A stretch of 64,000 nt of DNA, from assembly GCF_000150275.1 (NCBI RefSeq), contig NW_002060943.1:9580209-9644208 (forward strand), written 5' to 3'. Positions within the stretch are counted from its first letter, which is position 1; each line of letters starts with the position of its first letter. Positions 49,401 through 63,100 of this stretch are shown in pieces. The notes under the pieces are model-generated. The model worked only from the letters and a program-made list of their open reading frames with translations. It was not told where the DNA came from and did not search any database. The translations under genes were made by a program, and so were the position numbers. The DNA is from Trichoplax adhaerens (Eukaryota; Placozoa; Uniplacotomia; Trichoplacea; Trichoplacidae).

Positions 49401-50562
49401 TTAAGGAATTATGCAGGTATGGTCAGTGATAATAAACAAACTGAAATTGAAAGACTAGGTAGTTGGCTTGTAGGAGAGGTGAGGGAGGAATTAAATGAAT
49501 TAGCTATCTGGGTTCGATTTAAGAATTTGTACGATAAGTTTCTATCATGTTCTTAGCGATTGTTTATACTTCATATGCAGATATTTAATGCTTGGAAAGT
49601 AGTCAATATGCCAAACGAAGCCATTGAAAATATTTTGATGGACTATTTAGAAGTTCTATCGAGATGTTTGATTTACTTGTTGTATAAGTAAGTCTGTGCG
49701 ATTCCTAAATACTGACCAATAATAATTCTGAAAATTTTTACGAGGTTTTCTTGTTAGTGATTGCGTCTCTTTAATCCACATAGGCAATCGCATAATGGGA
49801 ATGTCAATATTCATAGTTATATGAATCGAAAAATATTCACTCCTAGCATGTGTTTCAATGTTAAATTTATAAATGTTGCTTTACAAATGCTGGAGAATGA
49901 TAAGTTATCCTATGCAGAAGTTTACCAAGCTCGTTTTAGATCCCATTCCAGCAACGATGGCCTAATCGCACGGCATTTTTGTCGTGATACAGGCAAAAAT
50001 TTCGATACTTATAAGCGTAGATGGCAGCAAGTTGCTAATAACGTCGACAAGGATATATCATACGAACAGTGCCTTTCAGTATCACCTGCGTTGAAAAGGG
50101 TCAGCAGTGGTAGCTCATTCGATATCTTGCGCAGGTAATGGCATATCTATTAATAATCCGTTTGATATTGTAGGTATTTAACTGCCCTATATCTATTACC
50201 GGAACTTTAATGTATTTAATTATTATACTCCGATTGATATTTTCCAATCTCCTCTCATAAAAATTAAAACAGTTTTCCTCTACCTATATTTATTGAACTA
50301 ATGCTTGATGCTGCTTTGTAGGGATGAAGATGATGTTGAATCTAGGAATATTGTTATCTTCGGTTGTGGTCATAGTTATAGCAGAGATTACTTTGATTCG
50401 CATGTTCTTAAAGGTTACTTGGACAGGTCAAAACTCAGAGATGATAAGGAAGCCACCTTTTCTAAGACTTTAATCAGATTATATTCGCGTGCCGTCACTG
50501 AACAGAAAATTCCATCTGCTTGTATAATTTGTGTTTCTAAAATTTTATCTGCTTTAAAATAG
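46417..50562 (+). CDS. RCC1-repeat protein with C-terminal Cys/His motif
   Basis: Exons: 46417-46461, 46552-46575, 46716-46837, 46940-47000, 47098-47133, 47217-47492, 47582-47606, 47669-47778, 47933-47995, 48080-48202, 48304-48396, 48467-48568, 48685-48774, 48848-48990, 49088-49157, 49232-49320, 49417-49478, 49581-49686, 49784-50133 and 50322-50562. The N-terminal half has RCC1-type blades: SCGPAHCAIV, VSCGAEHTVALTKQG, VIYGWGSSSFGQLG, VACGFYHTLTITDDHSLWSW, ISAGYAHSAVLTEKGSVYTF, VSCGLDYTIVLV, and VCGGYFYSVLTDD. The second half is predicted helical. The C-terminus reads IVIFGCGHSYSRDYF ... SACIICVSKIL, a CxH/CxxC layout that may bind zinc. RCC1 propellers bind varied partners and often act as exchange factors; no partner can be named here. 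The exon after 46837 implies a GC donor. Blade count and the first three small exons are less certain than the rest. It starts only 315 bp after the previous gene's stop, same strand. Confidence 0.75.
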
Positions 50563-51118
50563 ATTGTGAATATGGAATGGATCTCACTATAAATTTGTTG
50601 GGAACAGCATATATATATATATGAGGCACAATGATTTATTACCTTACCTAGTACAAAATAATCTATTTTCATGATTCGTTGACGCAGTCAATAATTATTA
50701 AGATCGTAGAATTGAAAAATATAGCTTAAATGAAAGGCAGTTGCATTGCTGTGACTGTAATTACGCTAGTTCTTCAGGATGATTCAAGTACTGTAAATTT
50801 CCATTTTGATGCTTTTATTGCGACCTTACTTTAAGTTTAAATTATAATTACCGAGAACTACGATTCACGACTAATAGGATAAGTCGTGTAGTCTTTATGA
50901 TGATATTTTTAGCTATTACCAAAGAAAATATGTTCGTATTTAGGGAGATTGCTTGTACTAAAATATTTAGCAATTATTGCACGATTTGATATCGCTAGAT
51001 CTAGCAGAAATTAAAATAAAATAAGACTTTCGTTCGCCGTCATTTGATACACCTGAGAACAATTTTAGGTATATAATTACAAAAACGTCTTATACTCTAT
51101 GACATGAAACATCCTGTA
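50563..51118. other. Convergent intergenic interval, no gene seen
   Basis: A 556-bp tail-to-tail spacer with an AT dinucleotide run near 50610-50622. It should hold both 3' UTRs. No GTAC array. Confidence 0.45.
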
Positions 51119-54100
51119 CTATTCTGATTCGGCTACTTCTGCTACTTCGGACACTTCCTTTTGTTTTCGTTGTAATTTCCTAGATGCGATACGGTCTTTA
51201 AGTTTCTGTTCCAGCGTTCTTTTCTCTAGTATCACAGAAGCTCTTTTGAAGATTGGCTTCGATTCGGCCTTTTGAGACAATAAAATTCGTTGTCATTTAC
51301 TCTCTTAGTATTTAGACACAAAAGTTAATGCAATGCTGCACTGTAATTCAGATACCGACTTGATACATTTACTGGTAATTATCCAATTTATGAATAAAAA
51401 TTAGCTTAAACTTAATTTAATGAGAGTGCTAATTTAGTGTACCTCTGTCTGCTCTGTGTGCTTTTGAATGAATGATTCTTGCATTCTTTGCGCTGCGCGC
51501 TCCATTCTTTCATCATTGTTAAGGTCTAAATTTTCATCACTTCCTAGAAGCTGATCGAAGCTTCGTGACTCAGCGTCAGGATTGTCTTCTCTTATCGTCA
51601 TAGAGGTCTGAGTTCGTTCGTACCGTACACGGGCTATCCTCTCTTGCAAAACAGTCTTTTGTCTCTCTCTTTCTTCCTGCATTTGTAAATAATTCAACAG
51701 ACGTGTAAACATTACGAATGCAATGTTACAATTCTCGTAATAACGCATATTAAGAGCATAGCACTAAATATCGGCAGTGTACGTATTATTAATTATTAAC
51801 CATGACAATAGTTTTTTGTCTTTCGCCCATGCCTAGCAGAGCATTCGCTTCCCCAACTCTTTTCGCTCGCATACTTTCCAGTTTTGCTTTAAGCTTCGAA
51901 GAATAGAAGATTATTATTATAATCAGTCATACTTATAAAGATCTATATCGCAATTTAGCATACAGACCTGATTTTGCTGTCGAAGTTTCTCTGATAGCCT
52001 TCTCTTCTGTAAATTGTCAGTATTGTGCTGAATTTTATCCAAAAGTTCCTTTTTCTTCTCTTCTGATACGTCGACATCAACAACTGTTCTTTCTCTTCTT
52101 AAACCTATATCCGCCTGTATTGCAGGAGAAATTAGTAGATTGGAATCTGTTATATATCTTATACGAATAGCGTTAAGAGAAACTAATCTGTATGTTGCAT
52201 AGTACGGTAGAAAATACAGCGCAAATGAAAGCTTCAGTTAAGTTAGGTCAGAGTATACGATGAGAAGTGATAACTAACAGGCAGCTGCATTTGTTGTGAT
52301 CGCCTCCTACTCTTCTTGGCTTGGATAGCATCCTGTTTCGATTTTTCAAGAATCTCCTTTTGCTTTTGCTCCAAGGTTCTCTTTCTCTCCTTTTTAGCAG
52401 CCAAACGATTTCGCAGCTTAAGAATTTAGGAAAAAATGTAATATATCATTTGGTCACGTTTTCTATTTCTTGTAAGTACAATGTAGTACAGCTATTTGTG
52501 ATTCTTACGATATCCTTTTGTCGATTTTTTTCATTTTTACTCGAATTCATTAAGGTAAGTTGTGTTTTTTCAGCCATGGCTATCATAGAATTAGCTACTT
52601 CATCTTCATAGTCTTTCAGCTGTCTTTTATAGCGTTTTTCTTCAAGTTTCTTTCTTGCTAAAGTCTTTTGGCGCTCCAATTCACTATTTAATGTCTTGAA
52701 TTAAAAAATAATACGGTAAAGACAAGTTACTTATATGGTCAATCAAATAATATTCATGCTGTTAAATTGTATACCGTTCTTTGAGCCTGATGCATCGCCT
52801 CTAGAAGTGATAAAGCTGCTACTAGGTCTTCTTCACTTTGCAAAGCCCTGGACCTTTCACATACTTCGGTCTTTTTATCTAATTCTGCAACAATCTCTTC
52901 ATCATCATCTGACAAATCTATGTCCGGTGGTACTGTTTCATTTGCATCTTTGGCTTTCTGTTGCCTTTGTTTATGTTCCTTACGAAGTCGCCTTTTCTCT
53001 AAAACTCTACGGTATACTAAGTGTTAGTAATCCAAATGCTCAAATACAAAATAAATCAGCGTTTAGCTTAAAATATGCGACGGACCTCTTTATACGGTTC
53101 TGATGGATCAGTTCCTGTTCACCTAATAGTGTCGAATCGTCCAATGTGTCCACTTGAAGCATTGCTATTGCCAGGTCACCATCATCAATAGAGCGAAAGT
53201 TTTTCATTTATTTTGGTTTTAATTTGTTCAAGTTGATTCTGCTTTTCAGCATCTCCTAGTAATTCTAAACATTGAATATCTTAGGAATTGGGAAGACAGT
53301 AATGAAGACAATAAATGATCTAAAAATACCTTGTGATGCAAGCACTTTCATAAGAGCGTCTTTGTCAGTCTCAAAGTTTTCGTTTAGCTTTAGTAGGTGA
53401 TTTTGAATTTCTTGTTGTGCTATCTGGGTTTCCTGTTCATCTGTATCATCTATATCATCATCTGCGGAGATAACACTAGGTGATAATACCACTTTAACTA
53501 AATTATCGTACCAGCCTTCTCGTCTTGAAATTTTTTGTTCAGTAGCAAAGCGATTAAGAAATGCTTCATCCTATTATTTAAAAGAATCGTCAGCAGATGT
53601 TTAATGCCGTATTCTTAGTTAGTTATAAAATTATCAGTTTCTTACCTTATCAACTAGATGCCTTTCAACAGCAGAATTTTCGGCAGTTTGTTTTTCTTGA
53701 AGATCGGTTAAAAGCGCTACCGAAATTTCTTCTTGCATTTCTTCTGGAGTCTTACTACTAACTTTAACCAGTTCGTTAACTCGGTTGCATATATTCAATA
53801 TAATCCTATAACGATTATATTAAGAACAGCATACTATTGTAGACATACTCCTGATTTAATATATCTTAAAACGATATAAGAGATTTTTATCAACATATCT
53901 ACCCTTCCTTTAGGATCTTTATATGTTGGGAGCGATATTCAACTACACGCTGTAGGTGGTTTTGCTTCTCGTGATCCGTTTGGATTACCTCCGGTACTTC
54001 ATCGAAAGCAGCTTCCATTGATTGCTCTTTCCACTCTGTCCTTAATACCCGTAAATCGCTCATTCTTTGATCTCGATCTAATTGACTCATCAGTGAGTAT

Positions 54101-57100
54101 GGTTCCATAATGCCTGCAGTAAAGACGCAAAATAACAGTTTGAAATAACTATAGCGGATATCACTAGAAAATGTTCAAAGATTATAATGATTTCGATCTG
54201 CTTATATAATAATTTCTAATAATTGTACTGTAGTATCATACTTAAATCGCTTTCGATTTCGCCAAGAATCTGAAATAAAAGCTCTTGTTCAGTCGCATGT
54301 TTCTTTTCTAGTTCGGATAGAACCACTTCATGGGAGCTTAACAGTCCTCCTTGCTTCATTCTACTGAGGTGAAGAACTTCATCTGCCAAAGATTTATTAA
54401 GGGAATCAACATTTTACATGCAGTATTAATATCATTACTATATAAGAAGTTGCCTATTTATTAGTATCATTTTATGAACCTCTTTCGTCACTTTCGGCTT
54501 CTTGTTTAAGGTTTGCTTCTACAACTTTGACGTCGTCAACAACTGATCCTTTCTTTTGCTTTAAGAGCAACCTACGCTGTGCAAGTCTTCCTCTTGCAAG
54601 TTCTTCTTGTCGCGCACGAGATTTCTTAAAGCTTTATCGGATAATAACATAGTTTAAGGCTCTTGCTTGAATAGGATAGTTCGTAATTAAGTAACTATGA
54701 TACGACACGATGTTTGAATTATACCTTTCTTCTCTGGCAGCTTCTTGTGATGCTGCAATACTAAAAACAAGAGCCGCTGATTCAAACTTATCTTCTCGAG
54801 CAACTTTTTTTTGCTGCCGTCGAATCTTAGCTAACATCAACTGACGATCTTTTTCGCTTTGGTATTTGTTGTTAGCGCTACGAAGAGAAGACAGCAACGC
54901 TTCTTTTTCGTTGTCGAAGTTGGCTTGTAGATTGATAATGGCATTTTTCGTTATCGTCTCATCTAATAGTGATAAAATACACAATCAAAATTCTATGACC
55001 ATGAAGAAACCTATAGGAAAATCCTTCAAATACGAACGGTCTTCATTCTCTTCCTCCAAAGTGTCTAGATTAGAATTTAAGCGATCGTGATCTTTTCTCT
55101 TCGAAGGTTCTCTAGGAAGGCCAAAAGTACTACCAAAACTTGCTAAGGTTTCCTTTGATAAACCTGAAAGAGTTGTTAACTTTAATTTTTCCTTTAATTA
55201 ACAATAGCTACTTCCTACTAATTGTCTGCAAAATGATCCCAATGATAATTTATAATTTGAAAGCAGCAAGAATCATCGACCTTTTATCGATAACGCAGCG
55301 GCTTCTTCTAATCTACCGCTTTCACGAAGTTTCTTTTCTTCTATCTTTAATTTTACGAGTTGTTCATTCCTTTCTTTTTCGCTTAATTTCATCCAAGCGG
55401 CTTCTCCTCCAGCTTGTGCTTTTAATACTTCCATTAACAATTTATCTCGAAAAGTATCGTATTTCTCCTCCAAAGCATTAACAAGTGCCTCATCATTTAA
55501 TTCTGTTGATTTGGCGGATTCCTTCATTACTGCACCGAACAGAACCGAAGCGATGTCATCGAACCAACCTCCTTTTATGGCCATAGAGTAAGCACCGTAC
55601 AACTTTTTCAAGTTTGGCAGATTCTGTAATAGTGCGAATAGTATTTTACCGAAAAACGAATTCAATTTCGTTCCTAAGGTTAGGTATTACAAAGGTACAA
55701 CGAAAGTCGCGGCAATTATTAAGCTACTCGTATTGCAAAGATTACTGTACCTGACTATCGATTTCTTTAGATAAATTTTGTACTTCACCATCTTGCCTTT
55801 GTTGTAGATCGGCTAAAATACTCACACAAATGTCACGATAGTCTAGTTTGGACCCACCTTCGCTACTTGCACGATGGTAATCATTCACCAATCGCAAGCC
55901 AGCAGCCTCTGTTTTAGTAAATTTATTAGATGGTTATTTTATATAAAGAAATACTGTAATTTTGTCATATTTATTATTTTACCATTAAAGATTGAATCTT
56001 GCTCTTCTCCAGCCTTTAAAGAATCGCTAGCAGACATGAACATCTTTTGCCATATTTGCATCAAAAGAGTTAACCTTTGATTTCGTCCCTCAGCTGATAA
56101 TGCCTTTGCTTGTAAGTTTTCAAACCCATGGGACTCAATTTTATTTAATATTCGAATAAGTACGTCTCTTTCAACGTTGTGCTTAATGTCGATATTTTGC
56201 AAAATAGCTTCCTGCAGTGAGCCTAAGCTTTCAGTATCAACTGTCATTTTCTGTGTGCTAGTGGAATTTGAACGTAATTTTTTTTTTCTTGCAGCTAGTC
56301 GCTCACGCGCTAGATGTTCCTGACGCTGTCGATTCAACTGTTCTCTGTCGAAGCATGGCAGTAAAACTCGCATTAAGACATTAACTGATATTTGCTAAGT
56401 ACTGTATACAGTATACTATTTATTTATAACAATATAACATCATAAACATACGCTTTATTTGCTGCCTCATTTTGACTTTGTGCGAGTGTTAGAGCCAATA
56501 AAGCAGCATCGAATTGATCTTCTTGGCGCGCTCTTCTTTGTTCTCTTTTAAGTCTAGCGAGCTGCATCTGTCGTTCTTTTTCACTTAGCATTTGACCTTC
56601 GGCATTTGATAGCCCAGCCATCAGAGCGGCCTTATCGTCTTCATAGCAATCTTTCAGATTACGTAACAATCCTACTATCGATTTATCCTCGTTCTGAAGT
56701 TTTAATTTACGATTATATTCTTCATCTTCTTTCTTTTCCAGTTTGTCCACCTCACTTTCAGACATTCCCTCGGATAGTCTCTTTTAGGGTAAATATAAGA
56801 ATTGGCTAAATTAAAAACTTTACATCGCTAATTACACATAAATTTAGCTACCTGCTTTCTCTTTTTCAATCTCTCTTGTAACCGCTGCTCATGTTTCAAT
56901 TTACTATCCATTAGTAGCCCCTGGACATTGGATTCTGCTTCGGCATTCAGCTCAAGAATATTAGCCAATTCATCGTAACGATTTTCCTGTCGTAATTTTC
57001 GTTCTTGCCGCTTTAACTTCATAAGCCTTAATTGCCTTTCTTGCTCTGAAAGTTTCTTCCATTGTGCATCTCCTTTAATGATTATAAATTCAAAATAACA

Positions 57101-60100
57101 AAATATAAACTAGTTCTAGGTGGTTATATAATAATACCAATATAAGCGGTCAAAAATTAAATTAATTTTATTTTACCTAATTGTTTAGCTAAGGCTTCTG
57201 CCAATAACTTATCCCTTAATGCATCATATTTGCCGTTTAAGGCTTCCGTAATTTGAGATTCACCGGCGAACTTGGAAGGTTCCGCATTAAATAACACTGA
57301 GTTAACATTCTGGTACGTCATTTCTTTTAATCTCTGCAGCTGTTTTTCATGAATGCTTTTAATTTCACTTTCGTTCTAAGGGTATTGAAATATAACTAGT
57401 TAATAAATGTTATTATTATTACTGAAAAAGAATTGTGTCACCTTTCGTGCTAACTGGGATATTATTTTATCGATTTCTGTTTGTTGTATTTCATTCAGAT
57501 CCGCAAGAAGAGATACTATGACGTCATCATTGGTTATACTGGCGATCTTCCTTTCACCAATTAAGGTACTTTTCCTACATTCAATTTTGATTACTGCGGC
57601 CTCCGCTAAAATATTCCAGTAGATACCTTGCTCTCCTAAAGCAATTAGTTAATAGCAACTATTTATCGTAAGATCTATCAAAAATAAAAGTATATTTAGA
57701 TTAAATATACGCGTATCTCATGAGATTGAAGCGCGTTGGTAAATAGAGTAACAAAATTAAAGTATATTTATTATTGATGTAATAGATTGATAGTCTTGAA
57801 CGATTTAAGCAGTGAGTGCACAATACAGTATATGGTCTGCTGGTTTATTGTTCCGTTATAATATTTAGAATTATAGCTTAATAAATTATAGATACTAATT
57901 GATTAGTTTATACGATAATGGATCTAACGGTATCTTCGGCATAGCTAGTTGTAATAAATTAAAGTAATAGTTTACTGGCAATAAGGAACACAATGAACTA
58001 CCTGTACCGTTACATGCTGAAAACTGACTTTGATAAGTCTAGCGTATTGTTGGTTATTGAAACTGTAAAAAATTCGTATGCAATACAGCTGTCTTACTAT
58101 TTAAATTTGCGATACCATACCGATATGCCTTCTACTGTACAAGTCTATTTAAACCTACAGTAGAGGGCGGCAGTGTGTGCAAAAGTAGCAATAAATAGGG
58201 TAAATTGCGGTATTATTCTAAGATAGTCATAGGTGACTATAAAGCGAAACTAAACTTATGGGTGTCAGGATGATAATATACCCGTATAATAAGTACTGCA
58301 TATCCATGACATTAGATTTATCCAAAAAACAAGGCATTTTATCCTTGCTGTCTGTAATATCCGTTAGTATCATGGCTATACATTATGATACTGGTTACAA
58401 TCCAATTTTGTACTTCTTTTGTAACATGTTGTCCGCTAACCACCGCTAAGTAAGTAAAATTCATAATGGAACTTCTGTACAAACATCTATAGAAAGTTGT
58501 ATTATCATACCCTCTTCATCCGGTGAAATAGTATCAAGCCTTATTAGCAAATCTTGTAGTTTACACTCTCTTTCGTCTTCAGACATGATTTCAATCATCT
58601 CAATTATAACGCTTTCACGCTCTTTCGATAAAAGATCCACGAAGAACTTGCGCTCTTCGATATGCTTGATTTCAGTCGCTGAAATAAGCGTATTTTGCAT
58701 CTGAACAAGATCTGTGTATTTCGGATCAGAAATTTCAACTTCTTGCATCTTTCGGGCGGGCAAGGTTGATCGCGTATATACTTTTCCTTTTAAGCGTTTT
58801 TCGGCGAGTCTTTCTTGCCGATATCTGTCATATTTAAGTCTGCATAACAAGATTCATAGTATAAAAAATCAAGTTGAGAATGTAATTGCAGTATGCGCAA
58901 ATACTGTAGTATGATCATTGACCAATGCACGGATGTCATGAACTGCGTTTGTATTTCTATTTAAACAGTACAAAGTTAAGCAAACTGGAACCGTAGCGAT
59001 CTAATTACATCATATCCAAATTTATTAATGTAAGTAAAATGCTATCACACTGACGTGAGGTTATCATTATACGTGCAGTTCCCTATAAATCATTAATGCA
59101 CGTATACCATGCAGTCTTAGTTTGTCAACCGCACACCGTATGCCGCTACATGAAAGTATAGTTTTTGATGTAAAATAATACTCAATCTGATGTCTAAACG
59201 CCAAAATCTGTGTAAATAGTGAGTGCTAAATGCTCTATAGATTCTATCTACACAATTTGGATCCATCAATACAGGTTTGGTGAAGTAGTTGGTCAGTTTG
59301 GCAACTTACCAATTTTAGTAATTATAATCTAAACCTAAATGCGATGTATCAAAGAATGATGGATAACTTACAAACTATAATTTGTATTTGTCTCTATTCG
59401 TACTTCAGTGGTTAAAGGAGTCAAATTGACTACAATAAATATATTATTATAAGATTTACCGTACCGAAATAAGGTACTGCATTGAGGATTAAAATTAGTG
59501 CTACATATATGCAAGAAATTTATATAGACTTCGTAATCATTCAGTTTTGTAAGATCGTGAATCATGATCATTCACATTCTTTAATACAGCTTTAAGTTCA
59601 TAATTTCATGCATTTGACGGCGTAGCTTTCATAGTATTTCTCAAAAACGTTATGATTCTGAGTTATGAACATGAGCAATACTAAGAATTTAATAACTAGA
59701 GGGAATTTTAGCGATATTATGCGAACTGCAAAGCTAATTATATAGCTAAATAATGATCAATGAATGTCATTTTACGGTATCAGTATACCTGTCAACGGTT
59801 GTTGCCTGACTACGTTCAAGAAGTCCTAATTGGATCGCTGCAGCGTCAAAATCATGTTCTTGTTGTGCCATACGAGATTCTCGACGAAGTCTAACTAGTT
59901 CTACTTGTCGTTCCCTTTCGGTGAGAACGTAATTGTCTGCTCCACGTAACCTAACAATACAGTAATGATCACATGAAATTTCTTACTGAACATAAATACT
60001 TAAAATTGCTATACCTAAACCTTCAATTAATAGAATTCCATACAAAATCACATTCTTAGTAATTGCATTTGTGCTAGTGATACCGTATAAGTGAACTTTT

Positions 60101-63100
60101 ACTGTCCCTGTTTTCGTTATAATAATATTAATCAATGAAATAAAATTACTAAAGGTTTAAATAATAACTAGTAGCTTGCAGTTACGTAATATACTGTGCT
60201 GTACAGTGAACAATACTGTACCTATCCGATAGTGCTTCCTTTTCTTCCTTGAGTCTGTTATCTAGATCCAATAATAGTTCTTTTGTACAAGATTTCTCTT
60301 CGTTAAAAGTCTCTTCCAACTCTGATTCTGAGTTGTCTTCTTTATCTTGTCCTTGCAGCATTCTTAACCTGCGCTTTTCTAACCTTTCTTTCAGTTGACT
60401 TTCATAAGAAGGTCTGCTCTCACCCATAAGTTTTTTTAAGTTGGATTCTATCGCAAATCCGTCACCTACAATCATAAATGAGTAACATTTCTGTCAACTT
60501 CATACTAGTTTGCATGAAAGCATATCATGTAACTAACTTTCCATCAGGTTAGTCGATGTACAGTGATGAAATAGCATCAGTTATAAGAAAAGTGGAGCAA
60601 TTAAGTTTCAGTGCATAGCAACAGAATATCCAAATCAATAGTAACAATTACTTCAAGTTAAAATCATGCAGTGATCATGTAGTTCCATTGAGAAAAAAGC
60701 TGCATGTGGGCCTGATATGAAGTTACGGTGTATGAACATATAGTATATGAGAAAACTAATATAATATTTTCTTCTACGGACACCATATACTACTATAGAA
60801 TATACATTACCTAAGAGCGCAGCGGCATCATCGTAGCGTCCCTCGCGTACTAGCTTCTTTTCCTCAAATTTCAGTTGTACAAGACGTTGTTGCCTATCTT
60901 TCTCAGAGAGAGTGGTCCAGCTATCATCTCCGAATTGTTGTATTAATACTTCTTCCAATAACTTATCTTTAAGTGATTCATATTTTTTTTCCAATGCGCT
61001 GATAATATAATCATCATCAGCTGCCCCTTCATACTTTGTAATTATGTTTGCTACATTCTCAGCCGTACGATCTTGTCTAGCTTCTATTTGCTTAGCTCTT
61101 TGCTGTATTAGTTCTTCCATACTCTGTATTTAGTTCGTTAATATTTTAACAGCTTAATTATTTTAATCATTAATAAAATGTACATTAATACGGTTATCAA
61201 ATATCGTAATACAACAAAGGTATTTACAGATTGCATTATTCGTGAAGACATCTCTTCTGATTCCTTAGAATGGTTGATCTGTAGATCAGCCATAATTGAA
61301 GCATATACGGTATTATCGTCAACCAAGGTTCCATTTTCAAATTCCATCTTCATCTTTCTACTGGCATACTTCACTAAAGCAGCTTCTTGTAAAATATTGA
61401 GAATCTCTTCTCGATCAACTATAAAGAATTTACGAATCTTCGTTATTCCTACGTGTAATGAAATACACGAGCTCGCTAAAACGTATTCGAAGCTTACTCT
61501 CATTTGCTCGTACGATCGCATCATAGTTCCCACGTAACTCAACGAGACATTCTTGCCTTTTGCTCTCTTCCATCTTGACGGCTGCAATTTTGAGAGTATT
61601 TAAACTAGACTCTCCACTTTCTTCATCTTGCATTAGTTGCAATAATAATTCCCTCTCCATGCAGTGTTTTTTCTCCATTTCCTTCAAGACAGAGTCACGC
61701 CAGCCAACAATATCACCCTCTTCTGGTTCTAATTCTTCATCAATAATAATTTTTTTACCATTTCTTGCTTTTCTCTCAGCCAGACGTTCCAATGCCAATT
61801 TTTCCTGTCGCTTACGATCTCCCTGTAGTCTGCATATACAATAATGTTTAGTAACGAAGGATTAACATCATGATTTTTAATGAACTACCTTTCATTAGCA
61901 GCAGCCTGATTACGTTCAGCCAATCCTAGCATCATCGCGGCAGTATCGAATCTATCTTCCATTTGCCCTTTGCGTGTCTCAAGCCGTAAGCGTAAGAGCT
62001 CAGCTTGCCTTTCTCGTTCTGACATGGCTTGACCTTCCGCACCGTGCAGCATAGCCAATAGCGCCTCTTTTTCAGCGTTAAAGCGGGCTTCCAGGTCATC
62101 CAGTAAGTTTACATTACTATGTACTTGATTATCCTCCGGCAATTCGCCTTCTTCCATCTCGATCTTATCGAGATCATTTCCTTCTATAATCAGTTGTTTA
62201 CGACGTGCCAGTCTATTTACAAAGATTTTCTATGTTACAGGACGTTTGCTTACCTGTGAATTACTTGAAAGTACTTAATCATTCCTACCTATCCTTGAGC
62301 TGTTGGTCATACATGGCACGATTATGACCCATTAGTTGGTTGAGCTGTTCATGATTCTTGATGCTTTCACCTAAAAGTCTTGCTACTTCGTCGAATTTAC
62401 CTTCATTTCTAAGTTTCCGTTCTTCCAGCTTTAACTTCATTAGTCTGGCCTGCCTTTCTCGTTCAGATAATTTAGCCCATTCAGCATCACCCATTTGCTA
62501 TTGTCAAAAATTATAAAATTATGCATACAAATACTTATACGATCAATTATGTACAACCGACTTGATTTTGTTATTATTATAATATATAGTATAAATAAGA
62601 AATCATCACTTTTATGTTGTAAGAATATAAAGTTACATGTACTGGAAGTGATGTATGGGCCCCTTAAGTATTACCAAAAAATCCATAGATTGCAATTACC
62701 GTTTTAAGAGCATCTAGGATTAACTTTTCTTTCAGCATATCGTATTTTTCTTCTAGAGCCTTTACCAATTCGACTTCCTCTTTAGTTCTGACCACGTCAG
62801 TTTTCAAAACAAGTGATGATACATTGTCTAACAAATCTTCTTGGCGTGCAGATAGAAATTCATTTCTGATGTCTATTAGCTCTTGATTTGACTAAATACG
62901 AAATAATAAATGTAGATGATTCGTTACTTATTCAGACATTGTTATTCTGATAATGCAGTACTTTTCTTGAAATGAGTGTAACCTTTTCGGCAACATCGGT
63001 AAGAAAACGCTCACACTCTTGGTCTTGCATGCATTGTAATTCGGCTAACATTGCAACTGCTACATCTACTTCTCTATCATTCGCTTTAATATCTCTAGCG

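Noticed and set aside
52321-55481. Several + strand Leu/Phe-rich frames of 70-122 codons
   Set aside because: Antisense shadows of Glu/Lys/Arg coiled-coil exons on the minus strand.
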